NCBI GenBank assembly: GCA_964614095.1 | Contig: CAZTJO010000002.1 | Span: forward strand, 62,001 to 126,000 | DNA length: 64,000 nt | Source of the DNA: CAZWKX01 sp964614095 | GTDB taxonomy: Bacteria > Actinomycetota > Acidimicrobiia > Spongiisociales > UBA11373 | Direction: 5' to 3' | Shown here: in pieces, positions 41,787 through 50,331 of the stretch | Layout of the letters: every line of letters starts with the position of its first letter | Numbering within the stretch: position 1 is the first letter of the stretch | Made by a program: the position numbers and the translations under genes | The notes under the pieces: generated by a model | The model's database searches: none | What the model saw: the letters and a program-made list of their open reading frames with translations, nothing else | What the model was told of the DNA's origin: nothing

Positions 41787-43364
41787 TCAATCCACCTTGG
41801 GGCCGGCCGCCGCCACCTCCGCCGAGGCCTCGTCGGTGAATCGCTCGAAGTTGTCGGCAAAGAGCCGGGCCAGGTCGCGGGCGGTAACGTCGTAGGCGTC
41901 CGGATCGTCCCAGGTGCTCTTGGGATCCAGCACCTCGGATGGGATGCCGGGGCATTCGGTGGGCACCTCGAAGCCAAAAATGGGGTCGGTGCGATATTCG
42001 ACGTCATCAATGGTGCCGTCGACGGCTGCCGCCACCGCGGCACGCGAGAAGGCGATGTTGAAGCGCTTTCCGACCCCGTATGACCCTCCGGTCCAGCCCG
42101 TGTTCACCAGCCACGTGGAGACGTTGTGCTCGGCGATCAGCGAGCCGAGGAGCTCGGCGTATACCGCGGGGTGCAGCGGCATGAACGGAGCTCCAAAGCA
42201 GGCGGAGAAGGTGGCCTGCGGCTCATCAATACCCCGTTCGGTGCCCGCCACCTTGGCGGTGTACCCGGAGATGAAGTGGTACTGCGCCTGGTCCAGGGAG
42301 AGCCGGGAGATGGGTGGCAACACCCCAAAGGCGTCGGCGGTGAGCATGATTATCGCCACCGGGTGCCCGGCCCGGCCATCAAGCTGCACGTTGTCCAGGT
42401 GCGTGATCGGGTAGGAGGCCCTGGTGTTTTCGGTGCGGGCCTCGTTGAGATCGATGTGCCTGGTGTCGGGGTCGATGGTCACGTTCTCGAGGATGGTGCC
42501 GAAGCGCCGAGTGGTCTGGTAGATCTCCGGCTCGGACTCGGCGGAGAGGCGTATCACCTTGGCGTAGCAGCCTCCCTCGAAGTTGAAGATGCCGTTCTTG
42601 CTCCATCCGTGCTCGTCGTCGCCGACCAGGGCCCGATCGCCGACGGTGGACAGTGTGGTCTTGCCGGTCCCGGAGAGGCCGAAGTAGATGGCAGTCCTCC
42701 CCCTGGGGCCGACGTTTGCCGAGGCGTGCATGGAGAGCACCCCCTTGCGGGGAAGCAGGTAGTTCATGATGGTGAACACCGATTTCTTGATCTCCCCGCC
42801 GTAGGACGAGCCGCCGATGATCACCAGGCGCTCGGCGAAGTTGAGCAGGATGAACGCTTCACTGTTGGTGTGGTGCACGTCGGGGTCGGCGTGGTAGTCG
42901 GGACAGGCGATCACGGTGAAGTCGGGCTCAAAGTTGGCCAGCCGGTCCGGGTCGAACTCGCGGAGGAACATGTTCCGGGCAAGGAGGCTATGCCACGCTT
43001 TTTCGGTGATGATCCGCAGCTTCACCCGATGGTCGATGTCGGCGCCGGCGTAGCAGTCCTGTACGTAGACGTCCCGCTCCTGGAGGTATGACTGGATGCC
43101 GAGCTTGAGTTTGGTGTAGTTCTCCTCGGCGAAGGGTTGATTTACCTCGCCCCACCAGATCTCGTCCTTTGTCGTCGGCTCTTCGATGATGAATTTGTCG
43201 TTCGCCGAGCGTCCCGTGTACTTGCCCGTGCTCACCACGAGAGGCCCCAAGTGGGCGAGCAAACCCTCGTTCCTCCGCACCGCATGCTCGACTAGAGCCG
43301 GCGTCGACAGGTTGTGATGAACGTTGGCCACGTTCGTTATCCCGGCGTGCGACAGATCGAGCAT
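41787..43364 (-). CDS. pckA: Phosphoenolpyruvate carboxykinase (ATP)
   Basis: A 525-residue enzyme that converts oxaloacetate and ATP to PEP, the first committed step of gluconeogenesis. The PEPCK-ATP kinase-1a P-loop is GLSGTGKTTLS, the metal site is in EHGWSKNGIFNFEGG, and the substrate arginine lies in STGKYTGRSANDKF. The ATG at 43364 follows GAGGAGA (an upstream ATG at 43421 lacks a site). Many actinobacteria use the unrelated GTP-dependent enzyme, so the ATP type is informative. It is divergent from the iron operon. Confidence 0.95.
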   Translation of the reverse strand: MLDLSHAGITNVANVHHNLSTPALVEHAVRRNEGLLAHLGPLVVSTGKYTGRSANDKFIIEEPTTKDEIWWGEVNQPFAEENYTKLKLGIQSYLQERDVYVQDCYAGADIDHRVKLRIITEKAWHSLLARNMFLREFDPDRLANFEPDFTVIACPDYHADPDVHHTNSEAFILLNFAERLVIIGGSSYGGEIKKSVFTIMNYLLPRKGVLSMHASANVGPRGRTAIYFGLSGTGKTTLSTVGDRALVGDDEHGWSKNGIFNFEGGCYAKVIRLSAESEPEIYQTTRRFGTILENVTIDPDTRHIDLNEARTENTRASYPITHLDNVQLDGRAGHPVAIIMLTADAFGVLPPISRLSLDQAQYHFISGYTAKVAGTERGIDEPQATFSACFGAPFMPLHPAVYAELLGSLIAEHNVSTWLVNTGWTGGSYGVGKRFNIAFSRAAVAAAVDGTIDDVEYRTDPIFGFEVPTECPGIPSEVLDPKSTWDDPDAYDVTARDLARLFADNFERFTDEASAEVAAAGPKVD

Positions 43365-43494
43365 CTCTGATTCTCCTCCGGTGGAGGAACAATGATGGTC
43401 GCTGAGGCGGTCGCTCTGCAAGACGGTTCGGGGCTCTGCGAGGGTGCGGCGCTGGTGGGACTTTCGGCCCTGACCACCTCCGAGGTGCCGGGCA

Positions 43495-43514
43495 TATCTT
43501 TAGGCATGCCCAAA
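43495..43514 (+). promoter_or_regulatory. Leaderless promoter with DtxR-type palindrome over the start codon
   Basis: TATCTT (43495-43500) ends 5 nt before ATG 43506. TTTAGGCA-TGCCCAAA (43499-43514) is palindromic in 7 of 8 base pairs and covers the start codon. An exact GCCTAAA half-site recurs at 43541-43547, inverted to the TTTAGGC at 43499. DtxR-family dyads such as TTAGG...CCTAA look like this, so autoregulation by the encoded protein is likely. Confidence 0.6.
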
Positions 43515-44234
43515 AACCGTCGCGTTGATTCCTCAGTCACGCCTAAAGAACGTGCCCAGGGGACCTCGGAAGCCGAGGAGATGTACCTCATCACCGTGGC
43601 GGTTGCCGAGGAGGACGGGCTTCGCGGTCCAATGCCCTTGGCATCACTGGCCGAGACGCTTGAGGTGTCGCCGGTTTCGGCGAACCAGATGGTGCGCAAA
43701 CTTGCCGAGCGCGGCTTGGCGACCTACCACCCGTACCGGGGCGTTCTCCTGACTGCGGCGGGCCGGGCGGTATCGAATCGGGTGCTGCGGGGCCGTCGTC
43801 TCTGGGCCTCGTTCCTGGTTGAGCACCTGGCGTTCTCTCCGAAGCGGGCCGACGATCTCGCCTGTCGTCTCGAGCATGTGACGCCTTCCGAAGCTGCCGA
43901 TCGTCTGGGACATTTCCTGGGCGACCCGATGAGCTGCCCTCTGGGCCGGCACATCCCTCCGGGCGCCGCCGAGGAGGACGTCGAAGGTGTCGCCAGCCTG
44001 CTCGACCTAGTTGCCGGAGCTTGCGCCGAGGTAGTGACCGTCGAGGCCGAACCGGCGGTCCGGTCGTTTCTCGAGAGGGAGGGCATTCGCCCCGGCGCCT
44101 CGGTGCGGGTGGAGGCGCGAGGCGAGGCAGATTCGGTGCTGGTGTCGACGGCGCATGGACAGGTGCACCTGGGCGGCGAAGCGGCCCGCCGGGTTTCGGT
44201 TCTTCCCGTGTCGGAGGAAACTCATGCGCGGTGA
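43506..44234 (+). CDS. DtxR/IdeR-family metal-responsive repressor
   Basis: A 242-residue regulator. A winged HTH (LAETLEVSPVSANQMVRKLA) is followed by the dimerisation domain, which carries the iron-site signature ACRLEHV (C120, E123, H124) of Fe-sensing DtxR/IdeR rather than MntR. A C-terminal FeoA/SH3-like domain (about 155-240) completes it. The His and Glu residues of DtxR's ancillary site appear replaced (RGRRLWASFL, RADDLACR). It overlaps feoA, so it probably regulates iron uptake directly. The longer start at 43392 lies upstream of the promoter and was rejected. Confidence 0.85.
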   Translation: MPKNRRVDSSVTPKERAQGTSEAEEMYLITVAVAEEDGLRGPMPLASLAETLEVSPVSANQMVRKLAERGLATYHPYRGVLLTAAGRAVSNRVLRGRRLWASFLVEHLAFSPKRADDLACRLEHVTPSEAADRLGHFLGDPMSCPLGRHIPPGAAEEDVEGVASLLDLVAGACAEVVTVEAEPAVRSFLEREGIRPGASVRVEARGEADSVLVSTAHGQVHLGGEAARRVSVLPVSEETHAR

Positions 44235-44514
44235 GCGCCGGGGTCATCGGCACCGGCGGCGGAGGCAGAGGCGGCCGCGGGGATCCTTCCCGCTGAGCGC
44301 CGCCTTTGCTCAGGAGCGGGTGCGTCTTGTGGGTATCAGAGCGGGCCGTCGTTTGGTCCGCCGCCTGGCCGATCTCGGGCTTACCCCGGGCACCGAGGTC
44401 ACCGTCTGGCGGGCGTCGGGTCCCGTGGTGGTCGTGCTGCATCGGTGCCGCATCGTGCTCGGACGAGGTGCGGCGCACGCCGTCATCGTGGAGTCCTCGG
44501 AAGAAGACACGTGA
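44224..44514 (+). CDS. feoA: FeoA-like protein
   Basis: A 96-residue SH3-fold component of the ferrous iron transporter. The N-terminal 35 residues are unusually Arg-rich (RGERRGHRHRRRRQRRPRG) and are not part of a standard FeoA (about 75 residues). The FeoA core follows (VRLVGIRAGRRLVRRLADLG, LTPGTEVTVWRASG, GRGAAHAVIV). CGGAGGAAACTC precedes the ATG at 44224, which overlaps the regulator's stop. Overlap with feoB (GTGA) suggests coupling. Confidence 0.82.
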   Translation: MRGERRGHRHRRRRQRRPRGSFPLSAAFAQERVRLVGIRAGRRLVRRLADLGLTPGTEVTVWRASGPVVVVLHRCRIVLGRGAAHAVIVESSEEDT

Positions 44515-46709
44515 GCGACCTGACGGCGGCCCTTGCCGGCAATCCGAACACGGGCAAGTCCTCACTGTTCAACGCTCTCACCGGCGGCGCTCAGCACGTG
44601 GGCAATTGGCCGGGCAAGACCGTGCAGCTGCGTCGTGGGGTCTTCCGGTCTGAGGGGATCGAAGTCGAGGTCGTCGATCTTCCCGGCACATACAGCCTCG
44701 CCGCTCTCTCCGCCGACGAGCGCATGGCGGCAGGGTTTCTCCTCGATGAAGCCCCCGACACCGTGATCACCGTGGTCGACTCCGCCAACCTCGAGCGGAA
44801 CCTGTACCTCGTTGTGCAAATCGCCGAGATGGGACTGCGCCAGGTGGTGGCGCTGAACATGGCCGACGTCGCCGAGCGGAGGGGCCTCGTTTTCGACCTC
44901 ACTCGGCTGGAAGAAGCCCTGGGGGTCGGCGTGGTTCTCACCGTTGCCCGCCGCAAGAAGGGTGTGGACGATCTCCGCCGTCTGGTGGTTTCTGCGTCGG
45001 GCGAGCCGGTGCCGGTAGCTATCGACTACGGCGCCGGTCTGGAAGCGGCGGTCAGGGCCATCGCCGAATCCATCGAAGCTTCTCCTGTGGTGTCTGCGGC
45101 GGTGCCGGCGCGCTGGGCCGCCGTTGAGCTTCTGGCCGGCCACGAGAGCCTCGTCGAACGTCTCGGATCGCTGGAGGGCGGCGAGGCGGTGCTCAGGATT
45201 GTGGAGGAGCGGCGCGGGGTCCTTGAGGAGACTCTCGGAGAGGACATCGATCTCGCCGTTGCCGATCGCCGCTACCGCTGGATCCACGAGCTTGTCGGGT
45301 CGGTTGTCGTCGAGACCGAGAAGCGGCCTCGGGATTGGTCGGAACGAATCGATCGGGTGGTGCTGCACCGCTTCTTTGGGCTTCCCATCTTCTTCTTCAC
45401 CATGTGGGTGGTCTTCAAGCTGACCACCGAGGTTGCCGCCGCCTATCTGAACTGGGTGGACGTGGTCGTCTCGGGACCGCTGAGCCGCTGGACTATCGCC
45501 CTGCTTGGTCTGGTTGGGCTCGACGGCACCTGGGTGGAGGGGCTGCTGGTGGATGGGGTGCTGGCCGGGGTCGGAGGCGTGGCCGTATTCATCCCCGTGC
45601 TGGTGTTGCTCTACTTCGCCCTCGGCCTGCTGGAGGATTCGGGTTATATGGCCCGTGCCGCGTTTGTCATGCATCGGGCCATGGCTGCCATCGGTCTGCC
45701 GGGGAATGCCTTTCTCCCGATGCTCGTCGGCTTCGGCTGCACGGTACCTGCGGTGTATGCCACCCGGACGCTCCACTCGAGCAGAGACCGCATTCTCACC
45801 GGACTCCTGGTGCCGTTCATGTCGTGTGGTGCCCGCCTGCCCATCTATGTGCTGATGGCCTCGATCTTTTTCCCGCGGAGTCTGGGCACCGTGGTGTTCT
45901 CCATGTACTTGTTGGGTATCGCCGTGGCCGTCGTTCTCGGGGCGATACTCAGCCGAACCGTGCTGCGGCAGCCGGAGCGGGTGCCACTGGTCATGGAGCT
46001 CCCGGCGCTGCGGTGGCCCGATAGGCGCACCATTCACCGTTTTGTGCGGCAGCGCACACTCGTCTTCGTGAAGGTAGCGGGAACCCTCATTCTTGCGGCG
46101 AGTGTTGTGGTGTGGCTGCTGCTTGCCATCCCTCTCGGAGGCGATGGAGGCTTCGGCGAGGTCGACATCGAGGACAGCGCTTTTGCCGCCGGAAGCCGTG
46201 TGATTGCTCCCGCGTTCGATCCCCTTGGGTTCGGGGCTTGGGAGCAGGCGGGGTCTCTGGCCAGCGGCTTCGTGGCCAAGGAGATCGTGGTGAGCACACT
46301 CTCGGAGACCTACGGGCTGACCACGGCGGCCGAAGCGGCCGAAGACCAGAGCGTCTTGGAGGATCTGGGGGAGATCGGCATGGGCTTCCTCGAGGCGACC
46401 GGCGACGCGCTTCGCGCCATCCCCAGCGTGACCGGCATCGATCTGGGCGACGGTGGGGAGAGGCCGGCCGATCTCGTGTTGGCGGTGCGGGAGGGCCTGG
46501 AGCAGTCGAGCAACGGCCATGGGCCGCTCGCCGCACTGGCGTTTATGGTGTTTGTGCTTCTGTATACGCCGTGCGTGGCAGCGGTCGGTGCCATTCGCAG
46601 CGAGCTGGGGAGCAGGTGGATGTGGACCAGCATTCTTGGGCAGACGGTAGTGGCGTGGGTGGGGGCTTTTGCCGTGTTTCAGGGCGGCCGGCTGCTGGGG
46701 TTCGGGTGA
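44511..46709 (+). CDS. feoB: Ferrous iron transport protein B
   Basis: A 732-residue membrane GTPase that imports Fe2+. G1 is GNPNTGKSS (residues 10-18), G3 DLPGTYSL and G4 NMAD. The GDI region (about 170-260) leads into about 10 membrane spans with the Gate motifs (GCTVPAVYAT, then LVPFMSCGARLP) whose cysteines line the iron path. The second Gate block ends in YTPCVAAVGAI. The GTG at 44511 overlaps the feoA stop; the in-frame ATG at 44445 lies inside feoA. Confidence 0.95.
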   Translation: MSDLTAALAGNPNTGKSSLFNALTGGAQHVGNWPGKTVQLRRGVFRSEGIEVEVVDLPGTYSLAALSADERMAAGFLLDEAPDTVITVVDSANLERNLYLVVQIAEMGLRQVVALNMADVAERRGLVFDLTRLEEALGVGVVLTVARRKKGVDDLRRLVVSASGEPVPVAIDYGAGLEAAVRAIAESIEASPVVSAAVPARWAAVELLAGHESLVERLGSLEGGEAVLRIVEERRGVLEETLGEDIDLAVADRRYRWIHELVGSVVVETEKRPRDWSERIDRVVLHRFFGLPIFFFTMWVVFKLTTEVAAAYLNWVDVVVSGPLSRWTIALLGLVGLDGTWVEGLLVDGVLAGVGGVAVFIPVLVLLYFALGLLEDSGYMARAAFVMHRAMAAIGLPGNAFLPMLVGFGCTVPAVYATRTLHSSRDRILTGLLVPFMSCGARLPIYVLMASIFFPRSLGTVVFSMYLLGIAVAVVLGAILSRTVLRQPERVPLVMELPALRWPDRRTIHRFVRQRTLVFVKVAGTLILAASVVVWLLLAIPLGGDGGFGEVDIEDSAFAAGSRVIAPAFDPLGFGAWEQAGSLASGFVAKEIVVSTLSETYGLTTAAEAAEDQSVLEDLGEIGMGFLEATGDALRAIPSVTGIDLGDGGERPADLVLAVREGLEQSSNGHGPLAALAFMVFVLLYTPCVAAVGAIRSELGSRWMWTSILGQTVVAWVGAFAVFQGGRLLGFG

Positions 46710-46713
46710 CGCC

Positions 46714-46962
46714 GTGCTGCGCCGCCTGCTGACCGAGATCGAACGCAGCGAGAGACCGCCGGCTGTGGACGAACTGGCACGACGCCTCGGCCTGGACCGG
46801 AGTGTTGTTGCCGGCATGATTCGATTTCTCGAGGCCCGGGGGCGGTTGCAGACGGTGGCGGTCTCGGTCTGTTCCCCGGGGTGCGGCGAGTTGTGCCGCG
46901 ATGGGTGCCCCTTCACGGCCATGGCGGCGGCGCCGGCCGGTGCGACACCGGGTTTTTCCTAG
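46714..46962 (+). CDS. feoC: FeoC-like winged-helix protein with four cysteines
   Basis: An 82-residue protein, GTG start 4 bases after the feoB stop. Residues 15-48 form a winged helix (VDELARRLGLDRSVVAGMIR, then EARGRLQTV). Then C53, C57, C61 and C65 occur at CxxxCxxxCxxxC spacing (SVCSPGCGELCRDGCPF), a candidate [4Fe-4S] site like those in FeoC, which modulates FeoB in response to iron or oxygen. The C-terminal tail is Ala/Pro-rich. Confidence 0.82.
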   Translation: MLRRLLTEIERSERPPAVDELARRLGLDRSVVAGMIRFLEARGRLQTVAVSVCSPGCGELCRDGCPFTAMAAAPAGATPGFS

Positions 46963-47008
46963 GCACTCGGGGCCGGCGAGCACAACCGGGATAGGCTGGC
47001 GGCACGGC

Positions 47009-50000
47009 ATGTCGGATCCCACCGAACCTGATGGCGATCTGAGGGCCTTTCAGGTCTGTGTTTCGGCGCGCGCCCGCTACGCCATCGACTCTGCCCTTTT
47101 TGTCGAGACCGGCCCGTTGGCTCTTGGTGACCCGGCGGCAGCACAAGATCTGGCCGACGCCATCAATCGTGTTCGGGAGGTGCATCGATTCCCCGAGCGC
47201 GCCGTACACGGAGCCGATCTGCTGGCGAGTGCTCTGGTCCAGGAGGCCCTGCGCCGGGTGGTCGATTCATGGGGGGGCGAGGCCCGCGGCGGCACCTTGG
47301 CATCTGCTCGTCGTCATCTGGAGGAGCGGCTTGGGGACGAGGCGGAGCGTCTGCTGCTGTCGTTTGCCGCCGCCTTCCCGGCGACCCCGGTGTTCTCCGG
47401 CGAGCGCAGCCCGGGCGAGCACCTTGGGGGTGAGACCGCGGGACGACCCAACGCCGATCTGGTGCTGGGCGAGCTTCTGATGGTGTATATGGCCAACAGG
47501 AATCCGGCTTTCTCCAGGTTCCGTGAGCTCCACGACGACGCCGAGCTGAGGGCTCTTGACGCCTACGGGCAGGCGATCGATGCCATCGCAGAATGTTTTG
47601 CTGCGGACTCGGCGCCGTGGCCGACCGGCAGCTCGTTGCTCGAGACGCTTCACGGTCCTGTGCGCGCTTCCCCCACCTCACTCAGTGGGCAGATCCACTA
47701 CCTGCGCACCAATTGGGCCGGGCTGCTCGGAGAGGACTACGTCACGCTGCTAGGCAGAACCCTCTGGGCGCTCGATCTGATGGGTGAGGATCAGGAGGAG
47801 AGGCGCCGGGGCCCGGTGACGCTTCTTGATGCCGAGACGCTGGAGGGGGCGGCCGGTGCCGAGGAGCGTTTCAGTGTTGACGACGACTGGATGCTCGGCG
47901 TTGTGCTCTTGTGCAAGCACGCACTTGTATGGCTTGATCAGCTCTCGAGGCGCCGCGGCGAAGAGCTCAGGCGGCTCGACGATATCCCCGACCAGGAGCT
48001 GGATGCCCTGGCCGCAGCGGGCATCACCGGGCTGTGGCTCATCGGCATCTGGGAGCGCAGCCCGGCATCGAGGCGCATCAAGCAGCTGCGGGGCAACAGG
48101 GGGGCTCTCGCCAGCGCCTACGCCGTACACGACTACCAGATCGCCACCGAATTGGGAGGCGAGGACGCTCTCGCCGACTTGGGGCGGCGGGCGCAGGCGC
48201 GAGGGATTCGGCTCGCCTGCGATATGGTCCCCAATCATTCCGGCATCGACGGCCGCTGGGTCATCGAGCACCCAGACCGGTTCCTCACTCTGGAGGAGCC
48301 GCCGTTCCCGGGATACACCTTCACCGGGCCCGATTTGTCTTCCGATCCCCGGGTCCAGATCCAGATAGAGGACCACTATTGGGACGGCACCGATGCCGCC
48401 GTCGTCTTTCGCCGGCACGATCGGGCCACCGGCGAGGATCGTTTCATCTATCACGGCAACGACGGTACCGACACGCCCTGGAACGACACTGCCCAGATCG
48501 ACTACCTGAACCCCGAAGCGCGCCGGGCGGTCATCGAGACGATCGTTCAGGTGGCTCGCCGGTTCTCGATCATCCGCTTCGACGCGGCGATGACCCTGGC
48601 CCGACTGCACGTCCAGCGCCTCTGGTACCCGGCACCGGACATGGGAGGGGCCATCCCCTCACGGTACGAGCACGGCATGAGCGTCGAGGAGTTCAACCAG
48701 CACATGCCGGAGGAGTTCTGGAGAGAGGTCGTGGACCGAGTTGCCGCCGAGGCCTCCGGCACCCTCCTGCTTGCCGAGGCCTTCTGGATGCTAGAGGGCT
48801 ACTTCGTGCGCACTCTCGGCATGAACCGGGTGTACAACAGCGCCTTTCTGCACATGACCGCGGCCGAGGACAACGCCGGCCATCGGCAGCTTCTGAAGAG
48901 GGTGCTGGCCTTCAATCCGGCGATCTTGGGACGTTTTGTGAACTACATGACCAACCCGGATGAGGAGCCGGCCATCGGTCGATACGGGGATGACGACAAG
49001 TACTTCGGGGTCTGCACCCTGCTGGCCACGATGCCGGGGCTGCCGATGCTGGGCCACGGCCAGCTCGAGGGCCTTGCCGAGCAGTACGGCATGGAGTACC
49101 ACGGTGCGCAGTGGGATGAGAAGCCCGACGATCGGCTCCTGGAGCGGCACCAACGTCAGATCTACCCACTGCTGCGTCGCCGCCGGGTGTTCGCCGAGTC
49201 GGCCGGTTTCAGCCTCTACGACGTGTGTTCGAGGGAGGGTGAGGTACTTGAGGACGTTTACGCCTACTCGAATCTCTGCGGCGGGGAGGCATCGCTGGTC
49301 TTGTTCAACAACGGGCCGGGCGCGGCGGAAGGGCGGTTGTCCGATTCGGCGCCGTTCCGGCACACGTCGAGCGGCGAGGTGCGCCGCCGTGGATTGGTGG
49401 AAGGTTTGGGCTTGCGGGCCGGGCACGACGACTATGTGATCTACCGCGATCAAGTCGCCGGCCTCGAGTACCTGCGCCGCAGCCGCGATCTTGCCGAAGA
49501 TGGGCTGCTGGTCTCGCTGGGGCCCTACGAGCACCGGGTGTATTGGGAGTTCCGTGAGGTCGGCGACACCACCGGGGCGTATGCCGCCCTCGCCCGGCGC
49601 CTCGACGGGGCCGGTGTCCGCGGCGTCGCCGCCGCTCTCGAGGAGCTCCGTACCGAGCCGCTCCGCAGCGCGGTCATGGGCCTGGTGGTCGCGGCGCGCC
49701 CCGCTCTTGAGGGTGAAGCTCCTGCAGACGACCCGGAGGTAGAGGCAGCCTTCTGCCGTGTGCTCGACGAGGCGGCGCAGGCGGGGCAGGCCATCGACCG
49801 GCGCCGTGCACTCACTTCACTTCCCGGGGATCTGGCCGGCATGGCCGCGGCCGCCACCGCGCTCGACCGGCGTCCTCCCACTTTTGACGTGGGCTGGTTG
49901 GCGGTGTGGGCCGCACTGCGGCGTTTCCCGGGAGGGCGGCTGGCCGGCCTGCACCCGGAACGGCTTCCGCTCGATGGCGCCGAGGTATGGTCCCGCTTGC

Positions 50001-50311
50001 TTCCGATCCTGATTCGTCATGCCGCAGTCATCAGGGAGTGGGGCAAGACCAGGGGATCTGCCGGAGGCCTGCGCCGTATGCTCACAAAGCTCCTGGAGGA
50101 CGAGGACGTGGCGGCGCTGCTGAGCCTGCACGAGCACCGGGGCGTTCTGTGGTTCGATCGCGACGGATTCCGATCCCTGATCAGGGGTCTTGTGGTGGGA
50201 GGGTTGCTCGGGTCGCGCAGCCGGGCGCTGAGTGAGCGGGCCGGCGAGCTGATGGCGGCTGCAGAACGGGCCGAGGAGCGGTCCGGCTACCGGCTGCAAA
50301 GGCTTCTGTAG
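47009..50311 (+). CDS. Large GH13 (alpha-amylase family) protein
   Basis: A 1100-residue cytoplasmic protein (no signal peptide) from ATG 47009; TAGGCT at 46992 is a candidate -10. Residues about 320-800 are a GH13 barrel: GIRLACDMVPNHSGID (region I), the nucleophile-bearing IIRFDAAMTLA (about 523), the acid/base LLLAEAFWML (about 587) and NYMTNPDE (about 645, transition-state Asp). An all-alpha N-terminal domain (about 1-300) and a C-terminal region (about 850-1100) are not recognised. The substrate is probably an alpha-glucan or maltooligosaccharide. Confidence 0.78.
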   Translation: MSDPTEPDGDLRAFQVCVSARARYAIDSALFVETGPLALGDPAAAQDLADAINRVREVHRFPERAVHGADLLASALVQEALRRVVDSWGGEARGGTLASARRHLEERLGDEAERLLLSFAAAFPATPVFSGERSPGEHLGGETAGRPNADLVLGELLMVYMANRNPAFSRFRELHDDAELRALDAYGQAIDAIAECFAADSAPWPTGSSLLETLHGPVRASPTSLSGQIHYLRTNWAGLLGEDYVTLLGRTLWALDLMGEDQEERRRGPVTLLDAETLEGAAGAEERFSVDDDWMLGVVLLCKHALVWLDQLSRRRGEELRRLDDIPDQELDALAAAGITGLWLIGIWERSPASRRIKQLRGNRGALASAYAVHDYQIATELGGEDALADLGRRAQARGIRLACDMVPNHSGIDGRWVIEHPDRFLTLEEPPFPGYTFTGPDLSSDPRVQIQIEDHYWDGTDAAVVFRRHDRATGEDRFIYHGNDGTDTPWNDTAQIDYLNPEARRAVIETIVQVARRFSIIRFDAAMTLARLHVQRLWYPAPDMGGAIPSRYEHGMSVEEFNQHMPEEFWREVVDRVAAEASGTLLLAEAFWMLEGYFVRTLGMNRVYNSAFLHMTAAEDNAGHRQLLKRVLAFNPAILGRFVNYMTNPDEEPAIGRYGDDDKYFGVCTLLATMPGLPMLGHGQLEGLAEQYGMEYHGAQWDEKPDDRLLERHQRQIYPLLRRRRVFAESAGFSLYDVCSREGEVLEDVYAYSNLCGGEASLVLFNNGPGAAEGRLSDSAPFRHTSSGEVRRRGLVEGLGLRAGHDDYVIYRDQVAGLEYLRRSRDLAEDGLLVSLGPYEHRVYWEFREVGDTTGAYAALARRLDGAGVRGVAAALEELRTEPLRSAVMGLVVAARPALEGEAPADDPEVEAAFCRVLDEAAQAGQAIDRRRALTSLPGDLAGMAAAATALDRRPPTFDVGWLAVWAALRRFPGGRLAGLHPERLPLDGAEVWSRLLPILIRHAAVIREWGKTRGSAGGLRRMLTKLLEDEDVAALLSLHEHRGVLWFDRDGFRSLIRGLVVGGLLGSRSRALSERAGELMAAAERAEERSGYRLQRLL

Positions 50312-50331
50312 ACGGTGCCGCGACCGGATGC

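Noticed and set aside
44562..46922. 786-residue minus-strand frame opposite feoB
   Set aside because: Antisense shadow of a strongly conserved gene; no ribosome site or family motif.
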